Part shown: positions 1-13,228 of the stretch, one piece after another
Layout: the number at the start of each line of letters is the position of its first letter
Position numbering within the stretch: position 1 is the stretch's first letter
Assembly (NCBI RefSeq): GCF_937616625.2
Contig: NC_065571.1
Span: 16,432,501 to 16,496,500, forward strand
Direction of reading: 5' to 3'
Origin: Mercurialis annua
Lineage: Eukaryota > Streptophyta > Magnoliopsida > Malpighiales > Euphorbiaceae
DNA length: 64,000 bases
Position numbers and translations under genes: made by a program
Notes under the pieces: model-generated
Database searches by the model: none
What the model saw: the letters and a program-made list of their open reading frames with translations, nothing else
Told to the model about the DNA's origin: nothing

Positions 1-1266
1 TGCCAAAGGTAGTATTTGAAATATTTAAACAAGGCATTTCATCGAACACCTTTCGTGCATTCCAAAACAACCATTTAAAACACAATAAACCTTGACATTT
101 TGAATATCAAAATAGCATATTGATTTCAGTAGCAAGGGCTAGTATATCTACTCACCACACAACAACCAAACTAGTCCAAAATATCGTCAAAAGCTGCCTT
201 ACTTTCTACTTGCACCGTCGTTGCCAAAACGAGCACCTAAATGAGTCATGTAAATCATAAAACACCATCACAATCACATATACATACTTATACATATATC
301 TAATAGTTATTTGACCTAAATTTAGATCCTAAAAATGTATTTCTATATGATTTATGCATGATTATAAACTTAGTACCAAATCTGCCTTAGTAGGCAGAAC
401 ATTAATCCTCTATTCAAACATGTCCTGTGAATAGTATAGACAGAATTTTAACAAACCCTTCGGTGAAATTTTAGCCCCTTGAGTCTAGAATCCAAATCAA
501 AAAGAATTTCATTATTTCAAAATATAAGCAATGAGTTATTCCAGTTTTAGTGAGGTGTACTCAGACTTTCTTCACAGCTGAAACAATAAAATGTCGCGGT
601 CGTTTTAGATATTACTATTACAGAATCAGATCAAACTCAAAGAACAAACGTTGTAGTAGACACTCTAAAGTTTCTGTGAAATCAAGAATTACTCGATTTG
701 GAGTTATAGAACTCGACTTATGTGCAAAATACAGAAGCTAAAATTTCTGTCACAAAACAGAACAAGATAAAAAGTGATATACTTCAACTCAAAGACACAA
801 ATGGATAAAGAAACTTACCAATTCGATTTTCCACTCTTCCTAAAGCCTTAAAACATGGAGAATTGAAGTTTATATTCTGAAATGAAGTTAGGTCTTGGAG
901 GAATTCGAATTTATCTCTTAGGTTTTTAGGTTATATGATAAATATCAATAAAGAGGTTCCTTTTAACTTATACATAAGACTTGTTTTATGTAAGACAAAA
1001 TGGATAATTGTAACATATGGTGTAATAAGAATAAATAATGTTCCCTTTGGTCCTTTATTAATTCTATAAGTTCCATTTAACCCTCAAAGTTTCAATTCAT
1101 TTCAATAAACGAAATCAGCTTAGTTTACCGACGAGCTTAAATTTCAATCGAGTCCTATAAATTCTCAAACCAATGAATTGACATTCTAAATAGACTCTGG
1201 CATTATAATGCATGATGATGAATGTTTAATTAATGCATAATGTAAGGTTAGAGTACGGGTGTGACA
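1..1266 (-). repeat. LTR 1 of the tandem chromovirus (truncated by window edge)
   Basis: Corresponds to 7160-8425 of LTR 2. By eye it differs from LTR 2 at 8 sites and from LTR 3 at about 7, whereas LTR 2 and LTR 3 differ at only about 5 sites over 2356 bp. It ends at the purine tract of internal copy 1. The short open frame at 550-741 is shared by all three LTRs and has no coding signature. Confidence 0.93.
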
Positions 1267-1281
1267 GTTCTCCCCACCTTA
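1267..1281 (-). other. Polypurine tract, chromovirus copy 1
   Basis: On the minus strand this reads TAAGGTGGGGAGAAC directly before the LTR start TGTCAC. This is the expected place and composition for the plus-strand primer of an LTR retrotransposon. Confidence 0.8.
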
Positions 1282-1305
1282 GGAAATTTCGTCCTCGAAA
1301 TTAAT

Positions 1306-4300
1306 CTAGAATAGTTGAGGGTATCGACTTCTCATATCCTCCTCTCGTTCCCAAGTTGCTTCCTCATTTCCATGATGTTTCCACAATACTTTTACTAGAG
1401 GAATAACCTTATTTCTTAACTCTTTATCTTCCTTTGCTAAAATAGCAACTGGTTCTTCTTCATATGATAAATCATCCTTTAACTCTATTGGCTGGACCTG
1501 TAAGACGTGACTAGGATCACTCCTGTATCTCCGCAACATTAAAACATGAAAGACATTATGAATCTGCGATAACTCTGGAGGTAAGGCTAACCTATAAGCT
1601 ACTGGATCAATCTTTTCAATTACTTCATATGGACCAATGAACCTTGGACTTAGTTTCCCTCGCTTGCCAAATCTTAATATCCCTTTCCATGGCGAGATCT
1701 TGAGAAACACTTTATCACCCACACTATACTCAATCGACTTCCTCTTCAAATCAGCATAGCTCTTTTGTCTATCTTGGGATTCCTTGAGGCGATCTCTGAT
1801 TAATTGTACTTTTTCGGTAGTGATTTGAACAATTTCTGGGCCTATTAACTGTTTTTCCCCAATTTCATCCCAACACACTGGTGTTCTGCACTTTCTACCA
1901 TATAATGCTTCATAAGGAGCCATTCCCAAACTAGAATGATAGCTATTGTTGTATGCAAACTCCATGAGTGGCACATATTTATCCCAACTACCCTGAAATT
2001 CAATCATGCATGCACGCAACATATCCTCTAAAGTTTGAATAGTCCGTTCTGATTGCCCATCTGTCTGAGGGTGAAACGCTGTACTGAATTTCAGTTTAGT
2101 ACCCAAAGCTAATTGTAAGCTTTGCCAAAACCTCGATGTAAATCTCGGATCCCTATCAGACACAATAGAATATGGAACACCATGCAGTCTAACTATCTCC
2201 CTATTGTAAATTTCAGCAAGTTTATCAAGAGGATAGTTTACCTTTATAGGAAGAAAATGTGCTGATTTTGTTAGTCTATCAACAATAATCCATATCGCAT
2301 CATGTCCCTGTTGAGTCCTAGGTAACCCAACAACAAAATCCATAGTCACATGTTCCCATTTCCATTCAGGAATAGAAAGTGGTTGTAGCAAACCCGCTGG
2401 ATGCTGGTGCTCTGCTTTAACTTGCTGGCATGTTAAACATTTAGACACAAATTCTGCAATTTCTTTCTTCATTCCCGACCACCAGTAGTTTTCTTTCAAT
2501 GTATGATACATTTTTGTACTCCCCGGATGCATAGCATATGCTGAATTGTGTGCTTCCTCCATTATTTCTCTTTTCAATATATCAATATTAGGAACACATA
2601 ATCTACCCTTGTATAGTAGAGTGCCATCATCAGAAACTTTGAAATCATTTATGTTATCTTGTTGAACTTCACCCTTTATTTTCACTAATTTGTCATCTTC
2701 ATTCTGAGCATCCCTAATTCTTTCAATCAAAATAGGACGAACCTTCAAAGTAGCTAATAAAGCTCCATTTTCACTTTCACTTAATTCTACATTAAGTCTT
2801 CTCAGTTCAAGCAATAATGGAATCCTTACGGTGTTGATATAAAACAAATTACCTGAAGATTTCCTGCTAAGGGCATCAGCTACTATGTTAGCTTTTCCAG
2901 GGTGATACTCAATAGTAAGATCATAATCTTTCAGAAGTTCTATCCATCTTCTTTGTCTCAGATTCAGTTCTTTCTGACTCAGTATGTACTTCAAACTTTT
3001 ATGATCAGTGTAGATAAGACATTTCTCGCCATATAGGTAATGTCTCCATATCTTCAAAGCAAATATCACTGCTGCAAGTTCTAAATCATGTGTAGGATAA
3101 TTCAATTCATGTGGTCTTAACTGCCTTGAAGCATAAGCAATTACCTTTCCCTGCTGCATCAATACACAACCCAACCCATTCTTGGAAGTATCACTGTATA
3201 CAACATACCCCAAATCTGTAACTGGAAGTGTTAAAACTGAAGCTGAAGTTAAACAATCCTTCAAAGCATCAAAGCTATCCTGACATTGTTGACTCCACAC
3301 AAATTTCACATCTTTTCTTAGTAGCTTTGTTAATGGTGAGGCAATAATAGAAAAGTCTTTCACAAACCGTCTGTAATAACCAGCCAAACCTAGAAAACTG
3401 CGTACCCCATGTACATTACTCGGAGAATTCCAGTTAATTATAGCTTCCACCTTTTTAGGATCAACGTAAATTCCCTCTGCTGAGATGACATGGCCAAGAA
3501 ACACAACTTTCTCTAACCAGAACTCACACTTGCTAAACTTGGCGTAGAACTGTTTTTCTCTTAAAGTCTGCAAAACAAGTCTTAAGTGTTCTGCATGCTC
3601 CTCCTCAGATCTAGAGTACACTAAGATATCATCGATGAATACAATCACAAAGCTATCTAAATAAGGCTTGAAAACTCTGTTCATCAAATCCATGAAAGCA
3701 GCTGGAGCATTAGTTAACCCGAATGGCATAACAAGGAATTCATAGTGACCATATCGAGTCCTAAATGCAGTCTTAGGAATATCTGGATTCTTGATCTTTA
3801 ATTGATGATAACCAGATCTCAAGTCAATCTTGGAGAATACTCTAGCTCCTTGTAGTTGATCAAATAAGTCATCTATTCGAGGCAATGGATACTTGTTGCG
3901 AATTGTAACCTTGTTTAGTTGTCTGTAATCAATACACAATCTCATAGTTCCATCTTTCTTTTTCACAAATAACACTGGAGCTCCCCAAGGTGAAAAACTA
4001 GGTCTAATGTAACCTTTATCAAGCAATTCTTGCAACTGCACCTTTAGTTCTTTCAATTCAGCCGGTGCCATTCTATACGGAGCTTGAGAAATAGGGTTAG
4101 TGCCTGGTTGCAAATCAACACTAAATTCAATCTCTCTATCTGGTGGTAAGCCTAGTAGATCATCAGGAAATACATCAGCAAATTCATTCACAACAGGAAT
4201 ATTTTCAAGTTTTACCCCTTCTTTTTTTGTATCTATAACATATGCCAAGTATGCTTCACGACCCTTCTTCAACATTCTTCTAGCAGTTAAAGATGATACC

Positions 4301-5973
4301 ATTCCATAGTGTTCTGAACTTTTCTCACCTTTGAATACAACTTCACCATGTTCTGGTAATTGAAAATGCACCCTCTTTCTATAACAGTCAACAATTGCTT
4401 TGTATTTGGATAAAACATCCATACCAAGTATAACATCAAACATCTGAAGTGCTAAAGGAACTAAATCTACCTCAAACTTATGATCCTTAATCTGTATCTC
4501 ACAATCTTTATAAACATGCTGACAAACTACTGACTGACCCACTGGCAAATCTACCACTAAAGCATGGTTCATCACACTCTTGTCTCGAGGTATGCATGAT
4601 ATGAATGATGACACAATGAAAGAATGTGTTGCACCAGGGTCAATTAAAACATAAGCATCCCTACCAAAGATAGTTAACCTACCAGAAATAACATCTGGAG
4701 AAGCCGCTGCCTCTTGTTGAGTCAAAGCAAATACTCTAGGTTGTATAGCAGGTTTATTAGTTTGGGTACCTTGCATAGGTTGTGCTGAAGTTGAGGCTCC
4801 GCCTTCCTTATTCGCATTAAAGCCAGAACCTCGACCTGAACCTCTATCAAAGCCTGACGTTCGACCACCTCTATTTGCAGTACCTTGAAAACCTCTGCCA
4901 CGACCTGAGCTAAACTGTGCCATACTAGGACAATCCCTCCTAATATGTCCCATGCCACCACATTCAAAGCAAGTTATAGATCTCTTCTTGCTAGCCACAC
5001 TACCGACACTAGATGCTAGTTGTCTTGCTGAGAAAGTGCTATCATGTGACTGAGGTCTCTGTGAACCAGACCAAGACCAGGGTATTCTGTTACCTCTAGA
5101 TCCTCCAATGTCTGATTTTCTTTGTTGAAATGAGCTAGTTCCCTTGTTAAATCCCCCTTGTTTTCCAGTCCAAACAGAAGCTTTTTGTTTACTCTCTTGT
5201 TCAAGCTCTTCTCTCAGCTTTTCTTTTTCTATCGCCTTCTCTACCCAGCCTCTAAACTGTGTTCCCTCATACAATGATAGTTCATTCTTCAAAACAGTTT
5301 GCAGCCCCTCTTTGAATCTGTAACATTTTTGAGCTTCTGTAGGAAAGATTTCTGATGCAAACTTGTAAAGTTCTTCAAATTTATCGATGTATTCCCGCAC
5401 TGTCATTGAACCCTGCTTTAGAGCAATAAACTCATTCTGCCTTTCTGCATTGTATGCGTCAGTTAAATACTCCCTGCGAAACGCAGTCTTGAATATCTCC
5501 CAGGTCAACTGATCTCCTAATAGCAATCTGATCCTAGCAAACCATGCATCTGCTGTATCATGTAGCAAGCCATAAACATTACTGACCTTCTGCACATCTG
5601 TCAACTCTAAAGTATTAAATGACTTATCTGTAGCTCTAAGCCATCTATCTGCTTCTTTGGAATCAATGGAGCCATGAAAATCAAATGCTCCACACTTTTT
5701 AGCATGTTCAATGATATCCCCAGGTTTTCTTCTTGTGCCTTGAGCTTGTAGAGTAGCAATGATGGTTTGTGCTAAGATAGCAGGATCTAGCTGTAGGATA
5801 GGTACAACTGGGGGTACAGGAGGTACTGGTTGATTAACTACATGAGCCCTAGCCTCAGACTCTAATTCATGATCAGTACTACCCCTAGAATCTGCTTCAT
5901 CCTCTACATTCCTACCCTGTTGGCCAACATTCTCACGTTGAGAAACCCTATCTCCATGACCTTGAGCTTCCAT
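1306..5973 (-). CDS. Gag-Pol polyprotein with C-terminal chromodomain, intact (1555 aa)
   Basis: One uninterrupted frame encodes all functions of a Ty3/gypsy element. The order is: gag (about 80-260); CCHC zinc knuckle C335-C338-H343-C348; Gly/Arg-rich linker; aspartic protease with D445-P-G-A-T-H-S (Pro where Ser/Thr is usual); reverse transcriptase with F-I-D781-D782; RNase H around D928; integrase with an H/C zinc motif (H1149, C1179, C1182) and catalytic D1212, D1273, E1309 (D-35-E spacing); and a chromodomain-like tail (about 1505-1555). The frame is open upstream to an ATG in the LTR at 6075, but the start chosen is the ATG at 5973, beyond the PBS and leader, giving MEAQGHGD. No frameshift or stop is seen, so the copy could be autonomous. 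The chromodomain is known in this clade to direct integration into heterochromatin. The alternative, a recently dead copy with a damaging missense change, cannot be excluded by eye. Confidence 0.95.
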   Translation of the reverse strand: MEAQGHGDRVSQRENVGQQGRNVEDEADSRGSTDHELESEARAHVVNQPVPPVPPVVPILQLDPAILAQTIIATLQAQGTRRKPGDIIEHAKKCGAFDFHGSIDSKEADRWLRATDKSFNTLELTDVQKVSNVYGLLHDTADAWFARIRLLLGDQLTWEIFKTAFRREYLTDAYNAERQNEFIALKQGSMTVREYIDKFEELYKFASEIFPTEAQKCYRFKEGLQTVLKNELSLYEGTQFRGWVEKAIEKEKLREELEQESKQKASVWTGKQGGFNKGTSSFQQRKSDIGGSRGNRIPWSWSGSQRPQSHDSTFSARQLASSVGSVASKKRSITCFECGGMGHIRRDCPSMAQFSSGRGRGFQGTANRGGRTSGFDRGSGRGSGFNANKEGGASTSAQPMQGTQTNKPAIQPRVFALTQQEAAASPDVISGRLTIFGRDAYVLIDPGATHSFIVSSFISCIPRDKSVMNHALVVDLPVGQSVVCQHVYKDCEIQIKDHKFEVDLVPLALQMFDVILGMDVLSKYKAIVDCYRKRVHFQLPEHGEVVFKGEKSSEHYGMVSSLTARRMLKKGREAYLAYVIDTKKEGVKLENIPVVNEFADVFPDDLLGLPPDREIEFSVDLQPGTNPISQAPYRMAPAELKELKVQLQELLDKGYIRPSFSPWGAPVLFVKKKDGTMRLCIDYRQLNKVTIRNKYPLPRIDDLFDQLQGARVFSKIDLRSGYHQLKIKNPDIPKTAFRTRYGHYEFLVMPFGLTNAPAAFMDLMNRVFKPYLDSFVIVFIDDILVYSRSEEEHAEHLRLVLQTLREKQFYAKFSKCEFWLEKVVFLGHVISAEGIYVDPKKVEAIINWNSPSNVHGVRSFLGLAGYYRRFVKDFSIIASPLTKLLRKDVKFVWSQQCQDSFDALKDCLTSASVLTLPVTDLGYVVYSDTSKNGLGCVLMQQGKVIAYASRQLRPHELNYPTHDLELAAVIFALKIWRHYLYGEKCLIYTDHKSLKYILSQKELNLRQRRWIELLKDYDLTIEYHPGKANIVADALSRKSSGNLFYINTVRIPLLLELRRLNVELSESENGALLATLKVRPILIERIRDAQNEDDKLVKIKGEVQQDNINDFKVSDDGTLLYKGRLCVPNIDILKREIMEEAHNSAYAMHPGSTKMYHTLKENYWWSGMKKEIAEFVSKCLTCQQVKAEHQHPAGLLQPLSIPEWKWEHVTMDFVVGLPRTQQGHDAIWIIVDRLTKSAHFLPIKVNYPLDKLAEIYNREIVRLHGVPYSIVSDRDPRFTSRFWQSLQLALGTKLKFSTAFHPQTDGQSERTIQTLEDMLRACMIEFQGSWDKYVPLMEFAYNNSYHSSLGMAPYEALYGRKCRTPVCWDEIGEKQLIGPEIVQITTEKVQLIRDRLKESQDRQKSYADLKRKSIEYSVGDKVFLKISPWKGILRFGKRGKLSPRFIGPYEVIEKIDPVAYRLALPPELSQIHNVFHVLMLRRYRSDPSHVLQVQPIELKDDLSYEEEPVAILAKEDKELRNKVIPLVKVLWKHHGNEEATWEREEDMRSRYPQLF

Positions 5974-6053
5974 GGTCCTATAATCAAAATTAAATAAAAT
6001 AAAATAAAATATCAAAAACCAAAGTGAAGAGTTTACAGGACCATCAAACCGAA

Positions 6054-6065
6054 GCTCTGATACCA
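6054..6065 (-). other. Primer binding site (initiator tRNA-Met), chromovirus copy 1
   Basis: The minus strand reads TGGTATCAGAGC four bases after the LTR end, complementary to the 3' end of plant initiator tRNA-Met, the usual primer for this lineage. Confidence 0.9.
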
Positions 6066-6069
6066 AAAT

Positions 6070-8425
6070 TGTCATACCTCGCCTTACTTAGCACGAGATT
6101 GACGGTTATTTAAAATAAATTTATTTCCAAATCAACATTTTAAAACATGTTCTATAAATAATTAAGCACAAATACATAAAAACCTATTATACAGCATTTT
6201 AATTAAACCACTGCATGAAAACTAAGTATTGTTACAAACTTTTATACATATAATTAAAAATATATATTTAGGTACAAATAAGTTTATTCTCAAACAAAAA
6301 CATCAAGGCATCTCTAAACTCGGAGATGTGGCCAACCTCTATGTCTCAAGCCCAAACTCTAAGCCCAACTCCCTCTCTAGTCAACTGTATTGTAGATTGT
6401 CTTGCTAACTGAAAAGGTTTTAAAACAACTAAAATGAGCGAAAGCTCAGTGAATAGACATAACAAGCATAAAACATTTATATACTTAAAGTAAGTATATC
6501 ATATAATAACGAATAATAGAAAACAGTTCAATACAACACAAAATACTTGTAATGTTCATCACGAAAGCATTTACAAATATAAACGATATCAAAACAATTT
6601 CACTTCAAATATAAAATGTAGTTCGTATCAATCATCAATTATAACATTGATATATTACCCTGTAACAATAATATAAACCATAGACCTGTAATCAGGAACA
6701 CAACACTGATCTACAGTCTAACCAACATATCTAGGAACACTTGATGACTAACCCTTCTCCATCATTAGCACGGCTCAGCCCTTCTCCCTTCACTGACCAT
6801 CAATCAAGTGGCCTGTGTCAAATGCGCATAGACACTCACAATATCTCACATGTGCATATAACTATCTCAGCACATAACCAGGTGCATATCACAACTCAGC
6901 ACCTCCCAAATATATTGTTACAGAGTAGCCATATCACATAAAAGAAATCTCAATTCATTTCATCAAAACTCAATACAATTCAATAATAAAACCATGTCAA
7001 ATTCTCATTCAAAGTTAACCGAATCAAACGACTATTGAATTTCCGAAGGTATTACACATTCATAAACAAATACTCATTATATCAAAAGCATCAAAGCTTT
7101 ACTAAAATCAAACAATTATATAGATTCAATTCAAAACTTCTTTCATTTTATACAACATTTGCCAAAGGTAGTATTTGAAATATTTAAACAAGGCATTTCA
7201 TCGAACACCTTTCGTGCATTCCAAAACAACCATTTAAAACACAATAAACCTTGACATTTTGAATATCAAAATAGCATATTGATTTCAGTAGCAAGGGCTA
7301 GTATATCTACTCACCACACAACAACCAAACTAGTCCAAAATATCGTCAAAAGCTGCCTTACTTTCTACTTGCACCGTCGTTGCCAAAACGAGCACCTAAA
7401 TGAGTCATGTAAATCAGAAAACACCATCACAATCACATATACATACTTATACATATATCTAATAGTTATTTGACCTAAATTTAGATCCTAAAAATGTATT
7501 TCTATATGATTTATGCATGATTATAAACTTAGTACCAAATCTGCCTTAGTAGGCAGAACATTAAGCCTCTATTCAAACATGTCCTGTGAATATTATAGAC
7601 AGAATTTTAACAAACCCTTCGGTGAACTTTTAGCCCCTTGAGTCTAGAATCCAAATCAAAAAGAATTTCATTATTTCAAAATATAAGCAATGAGTTATTC
7701 CAGTTTTAGTGAGGTGTGCTCAGACTTTCTTCACAGCTGAAACAATAAAATGTCGCGGTCGTTTTAGATATTACTATTACAGAATCAGATCAAACTCAAA
7801 GAACAAAAGTTGTAGTAGACACTCTAAAGTTTCTGTGAAATCAAGAATTACTCGATTTGGAGTTATAGAACTCGACTTATGTGCAAAATACAGAAGCTAG
7901 AATTTCTGTCACAAAACAGAACAAGATAAAAAGTGATATACTTCAACTCAAAGACACAAATGGATAAAGAAACTTACCAATTCGATTTTCCACTCTTCCT
8001 AAAGCCTTAAAACATGGATAATTGAAGTTTATATTCTGAAATGAAGTTAGGTCTTGGAGGAATTCGAATTTATCTCTTAGGTTTTTAGGTTATATGATAA
8101 ATATCAATAAAGAGGTTCCTTTTAACTTATACATAAGACTTGTTTTATGTAAGACAAAATGGATAATTGTAACATATGGTGTAATAAGAATAAATAATGT
8201 TCCCTTTGGTCCTTTATTAATTCTATAAGTTCCATTTAACCCTCAAAGTTTCAATTCATTTCAATAAACGAAATCAGCTTAGTTTACCGACGAGCTTAAA
8301 TTTCAATCGAGTCCTATAAATTCTCAAACCAATGAATTGACATTCTAAATAGACTCTGGCATTATAATGCATGATGATGAATGTTTAATTAATGCATAAT
8401 GTAAGGTTAGAGTACGGGTGTGACA
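6070..8425 (-). repeat. LTR 2 of the tandem chromovirus (complete, 2356 bp)
   Basis: Complete LTR with TG...CA termini, shared as 5' LTR of copy 1 and 3' LTR of copy 2. On the minus strand it contains a strong splice-donor match (ATTG|GTAAGTTTC, GT at 7977-7976) and a downstream polypyrimidine-CAG (AG at 6410-6409), suggesting a spliced leader. No coding capacity is seen. Confidence 0.95.
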
Positions 8426-8440
8426 GTTCTCCCCACCTTA
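8426..8440 (-). other. Polypurine tract, chromovirus copy 2
   Basis: Identical in sequence and position to the tract of copy 1 (minus strand TAAGGTGGGGAGAAC next to the LTR). Confidence 0.8.
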
Positions 8441-8464
8441 GGAAATTTCGTCCTCGAAATTAAT

Positions 8465-11400
8465 CTAGAATAGTTGAGGGTATCGACTTCTCATATCCTC
8501 CTCTCGTTCCCAAGTTGCTTCCTCATTTCCATGATGTTTCCACAATACTTTTACTAGAGGAATAACCTTATTTCTTAACTCTTTATCTTCCTTTGCTAAA
8601 ATAGCAACTGGTTCTTCTTCATATGATAAATCATCCTTTAACTCTATTGGCTGAACCTGTAAGACGTGACTAGGATCACTCCTGTATCTCCGCAACATTA
8701 AAACATGAAAGACATTATGAATCTGCGATAACTCTGGAGGTAAGGCTAACCTATAAGCTACTGGACCAATCTTTTCAATTACTTCATATGGACCAATGAA
8801 CCTTGGACTTAGTTTCCCTCGCTTGCCAAATCTTAATATCCCTTTCCATGGCGAGATCTTGAGAAACACTTTATCACCCACACTATACTCAATCGACTTC
8901 CTCTTCAAATCAGCATAGCTCTTTTGTCTATCTTGGGATTCCTTGAGGCGATCTCTGATTAATTGTACTTTTTCGGTAGTGATTTGAACAATTTCTGGGC
9001 CTATTAACTGTTTTTCCCCAATTTCATCCCAACACACTGGTGTTCTGCACTTTCTACCATATAATGCTTCATAAGGAGCCATTCCCAAACTAGAATGATA
9101 GCTATTGTTGTATGCAAACTCCATGAGTGGCACATATTTATCCCAACTACCCTGAAATTCAATCATGCATGCACGCAACATATCCTCTAAAGTTTGAATA
9201 GTCCGTTCTGATTGCCCATCTGTCTGAGGGTGAAACGCTGTACTGAATTTCAGTTTAGTACCCAAAGCTAATTGTAAGCTTTGCCAAAACCTCGATGTAA
9301 ATCTCGGATCCCTATCAGACACAATAGAATATGGAACACCATGCAGTCTAACTATCTCCCTATTGTAAATTTCAGCAAGTTTATCAAGAGGATAGTTTAC
9401 CTTTATAGGAAGAAAATGTGCTGATTTTGTTAGTCTATCAACAATAATCCATATCGCATCATGTCCCTGTTGAGTCCTAGGTAACCCAACAACAAAATCC
9501 ATAGTCACATGTTCCCATTTCCATTCAGGAATAGAAAGTGGTTGTAGCAAACCCGCTGGATGCTGGTGCTCTGCTTTAACTTGCTGGCATGTTAAACATT
9601 TAGACACAAATTCTGCAATTTCTTTCTTCATTCCCGACCACCAGTAGTTTTCTTTCAATGTATGATACATTTTTGTACTCCCCGGATGCATAGCATATGC
9701 TGAATTGTGTGCTTCCTCCATTATTTCTCTTTTCAATATATCAATATTAGGAACACATAATCTACTCTTGTATAGTAGAGTGCCATCATCAGAAACTTTG
9801 AAATCATTTATGTTATCTTGTTGAACTTCACCCTTTATTTTCACTAATTTGTCATCTTCATTCTGAGCATCCCTAATTCTTTCAATCAAAATAGGACGAA
9901 CCTTCAAAGTAGCTAATAAAGCTCCATTTTCACTTTCACTTAATTCTACATTAAGTCTTCTCAGTTCAAGCAATAATGGAATCCTTACGGTGTTGATATA
10001 AAACAAATTACCTGAAGATTTCCTGCTAAGGGCATCAGCTACTATGTTAGCTTTTCCAGGGTGATACTCAATAGTAAGATCATAATCTTTCAGAAGTTCT
10101 ATCCATCTTCTTTGTCTCAGATTCAGTTCTTTCTGACTTAGTATGTACTTCAAACTTTTATGATCAGTGTAGATAAGACATTTCTCGCCATATAGGTAAT
10201 GTCTCCATATCTTCAAAGCAAATATCACTGCTGCAAGTTCTAAATCATGTGTAGGATAATTCAATTCATGTGGTCTTAACTGCCTTGAAGCATAAGCAAT
10301 TACCTTTCCCTGCTGCATCAATACACAACCCAACCCATTCTTGGAAGTATCACTGTATACAACATACCCCAAATCTGTAACTGGAAGTGTTAAAACTGAA
10401 GCTGAAGTTAAACAATCCTTCAAAGCATCAAAGCTATCCTGACATTGTTGACTCCACACAAATTTCACATCTTTTCTTAGTAGCTTTGTTAATGGTGAGG
10501 CAATAATAGAAAAGTCTTTCACAAACCGTCTGTAATAACCAGCCAAACCTAGAAAACTGCGTACCCCATGTACATTACTCGGAGAATTCCAGTTAATTAT
10601 AGCTTCCACCTTTTTAGGATCAACGTAAATTCCCTCTGCTGAGATGACATGGCCAAGAAACACAACTTTCTCTAACCAGAACTCACACTTGCTAAACTTG
10701 GCGTAGAACTGTTTTTCTCTTAAAGTCTGCAAAACAAGTCTTAAGTGTTCTGCATGCTCCTCCTCAGATCTAGAGTACACTAAGATATCATCGATGAATA
10801 CAATCACAAAGCTATCTAAATAAGGCTTGAAAACTCTGTTCATCAAATCCATGAAAGCAGCTGGAGCATTAGTTAACCCGAATGGCATAACAAGGAATTC
10901 ATAGTGACCATATCGAGTCCTAAATGCAGTCTTAGGAATATCTGGATTCTTGATCTTTAATTGATGATAACCAGATCTCAAGTCAATCTTGGAGAATACT
11001 CTAGCTCCTTGTAGTTGATCAAATAAGTCATCTATTCGAGGCAATGGATACTTGTTGCGAATTGTAACCTTGTTTAGTTGTCTGTAATCAATACACAATC
11101 TCATAGTTCCATCTTTCTTTTTCAAAAATAACACTGGAGCTCCCCAAGGTGAAAAACTAGGTCTAATGTAACCTTTATCAAGCAATTCTTGCAACTGCAC
11201 CTTTAGTTCTTTCAATTCAGCCGGTGCCATTCTATATGGAGCTTGAGAAATAGGGTTAGTGCCTGGTTGCAAATCAACACTAAATTCAATCTCTCAATCT
11301 GGTGGTAAGCCTAGTAGATCATCAGGAAATACATCAGCAAATTCATTCACAACAGGAATATTTTCAAGTTTTACCCCTTCTTTTTTTGTATCTATAACAT

Positions 11401-13132
11401 ATGCCAAGTATGCTTCACGACCCTTCTTCAACATTCTTCTAGCAGTTAAAGATGATACCATTCCATAGTGTTCTGAACTTTTCTCACCTTTGAATACAAC
11501 TTCACCATGTTCTGGTAATTGAAAATGCACCCTCTTTCTATAACAGTCAACAATTGCTTTGTATTTGGATAAAACATCCATACCAAGTATAACATCAAAC
11601 ATCTGAAGTGCTAAAGGAACTAAATCTACCTCAAACTTATGATCCTTAATCTGTATCTCACAATCTTTATAAACATGCTGACAAACTACTGACTGACCCA
11701 CTGGCAAATCTACCACTAAAGCATGGTTCATCACACTCTTGTCTCGAGGTATGCATGATATGAATGATGACACAATGAAAGAATGTGTTGCACCAGGGTC
11801 AATTAAAACATAAGCATCCCTACCAAAGATAGTTAACCTACCAGAAATAACATCTGGAGAAGCCGCTGCCTCTTGTTGAGTCAAAGCAAATACTCTAGGT
11901 TGTATAGCAGGTTTATTAGTTTGGGTACCTTGCATAGGTTGTGCTGAAGTTGAGGCTCCGCCTTCCTTATTCGCATTAAAGCCAGAACCTCGACCTGAAC
12001 CTCTATCAAAGCCTGACGTTCGACCACCTCTATTTGCAGTACCTTGAAAACCTCTGCCACGACCTGAGCTAAACTGTGCCATACTAGGACAATCCCTCCT
12101 AATATGTCCCATGCCACCACATTCAAAGCAAGTTATAGATCTCTTCTTGCTAGCCACACTACCGACACTAGATGCTAGTTGTCTCGCTGAGAAATTGCTA
12201 TCATGTGACTGAGGTCTCTGTGAACCAGACCAAGACCAGGGTATTCTGTTACCTCTAGATCCTCCAATGTCTGATTTTCTTTGTTGAAATGAGCTAGTTC
12301 CCTTGTTAAATCCCCCTTGTTTTCCAGTCCAAACAGAAGCTTTTTGTTTACTCTCTTGTTCAAGCTCTTCTCTCAGCTTTTCTTTTTCTATCGCCTTCTC
12401 TACCCAGCCTCTAAACTGTGTTCCCTCATACAATGATAGTTCATTCTTCAAAACAGTTTGCAGCCCCTCTTTGAATCTGTAACATTTTTGAGCTTCTGTA
12501 GGAAAGATTTCTGATGCAAACTTGTAAAGTTCTTCAAATTTATCGATGTATTCCCGCACTGTCATTAAACCCTGCTTTAGAGCAATAAACTCATTCTGCC
12601 TTTCTGCATTGTATGCGTCAGTTAAATACTCCCTGCGAAACTCAGTCTTGAATATCTCCCAGGTCAACTGATCTCCTAATAGCAATCTGATCCTAGCAAA
12701 CCATGCATCTGCTGTATCATGTAGCAAGCCATAAACATTACTGACCTTCTGCACATCTGTCAACTCTAAAGTATTAAATGACTTATCTGTAGCTCTAAGC
12801 CATCTATCTGCTTCTTTGGAATCAATGGAGCCATGAAAATCAAATGCTCCACACTTTTTAGCATGTTCAATGATATCCCCAGGTTTTCTTCTTGTGCCTT
12901 GAGCTTGTAGAGTAGCAATGATAGTTTGTGCTAAGATAGCAGGATCTAGCTGTAGGATAGGTACAACTGGGGGTACAGGAGGTACTGGTTGATTAACTAC
13001 ATGAGCCCTAGCCTCAGACTCTAATTCATGATCAGTACTACCCCTAGAATCTGCTTCATCCTCTACATTCCTACCCTGTTGGCCAACATTCTCACGTTGA
13101 GAAACCCTATCTCCATGACCTTGAGCTTCCAT
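8465..13132 (-). pseudogene. Gag-Pol-chromodomain polyprotein, copy 2, broken by one nonsense codon
   Basis: Same 1555-codon frame as copy 1, but codon 613 is TGA instead of AGA (minus strand, 11296-11294). This splits it into a gag-protease piece of 612 codons and a reverse transcriptase-integrase-chromodomain piece. There is no frameshift: the reading frame is the same on both sides, and the second piece has no ATG at its start. Other visible changes from copy 1 are few (Ala164 to Glu, Ser189 to Leu, Thr313 to Asn, Val670 to Leu, Gly1123 to Ser, Asp1456 to Gly). At position 1456 Gly looks the more typical residue, so that change may lie in copy 1. The protease again has D-P-G. Without readthrough this copy makes no pol. 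Confidence 0.94.
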
Positions 13133-13212
13133 GGTCCTATAATCAAAATTAAATAAAATAAAATAAAATATCAAAAACCAAAGTGAAGAGTTTACAGGAC
13201 CATCAAACCGAA

Positions 13213-13224
13213 GCTCTGATACCA
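13213..13224 (-). other. Primer binding site (initiator tRNA-Met), chromovirus copy 2
   Basis: TGGTATCAGAGC on the minus strand, exactly one period (7159 bp) from the site in copy 1. Confidence 0.9.
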
Positions 13225-13228
13225 AAAT

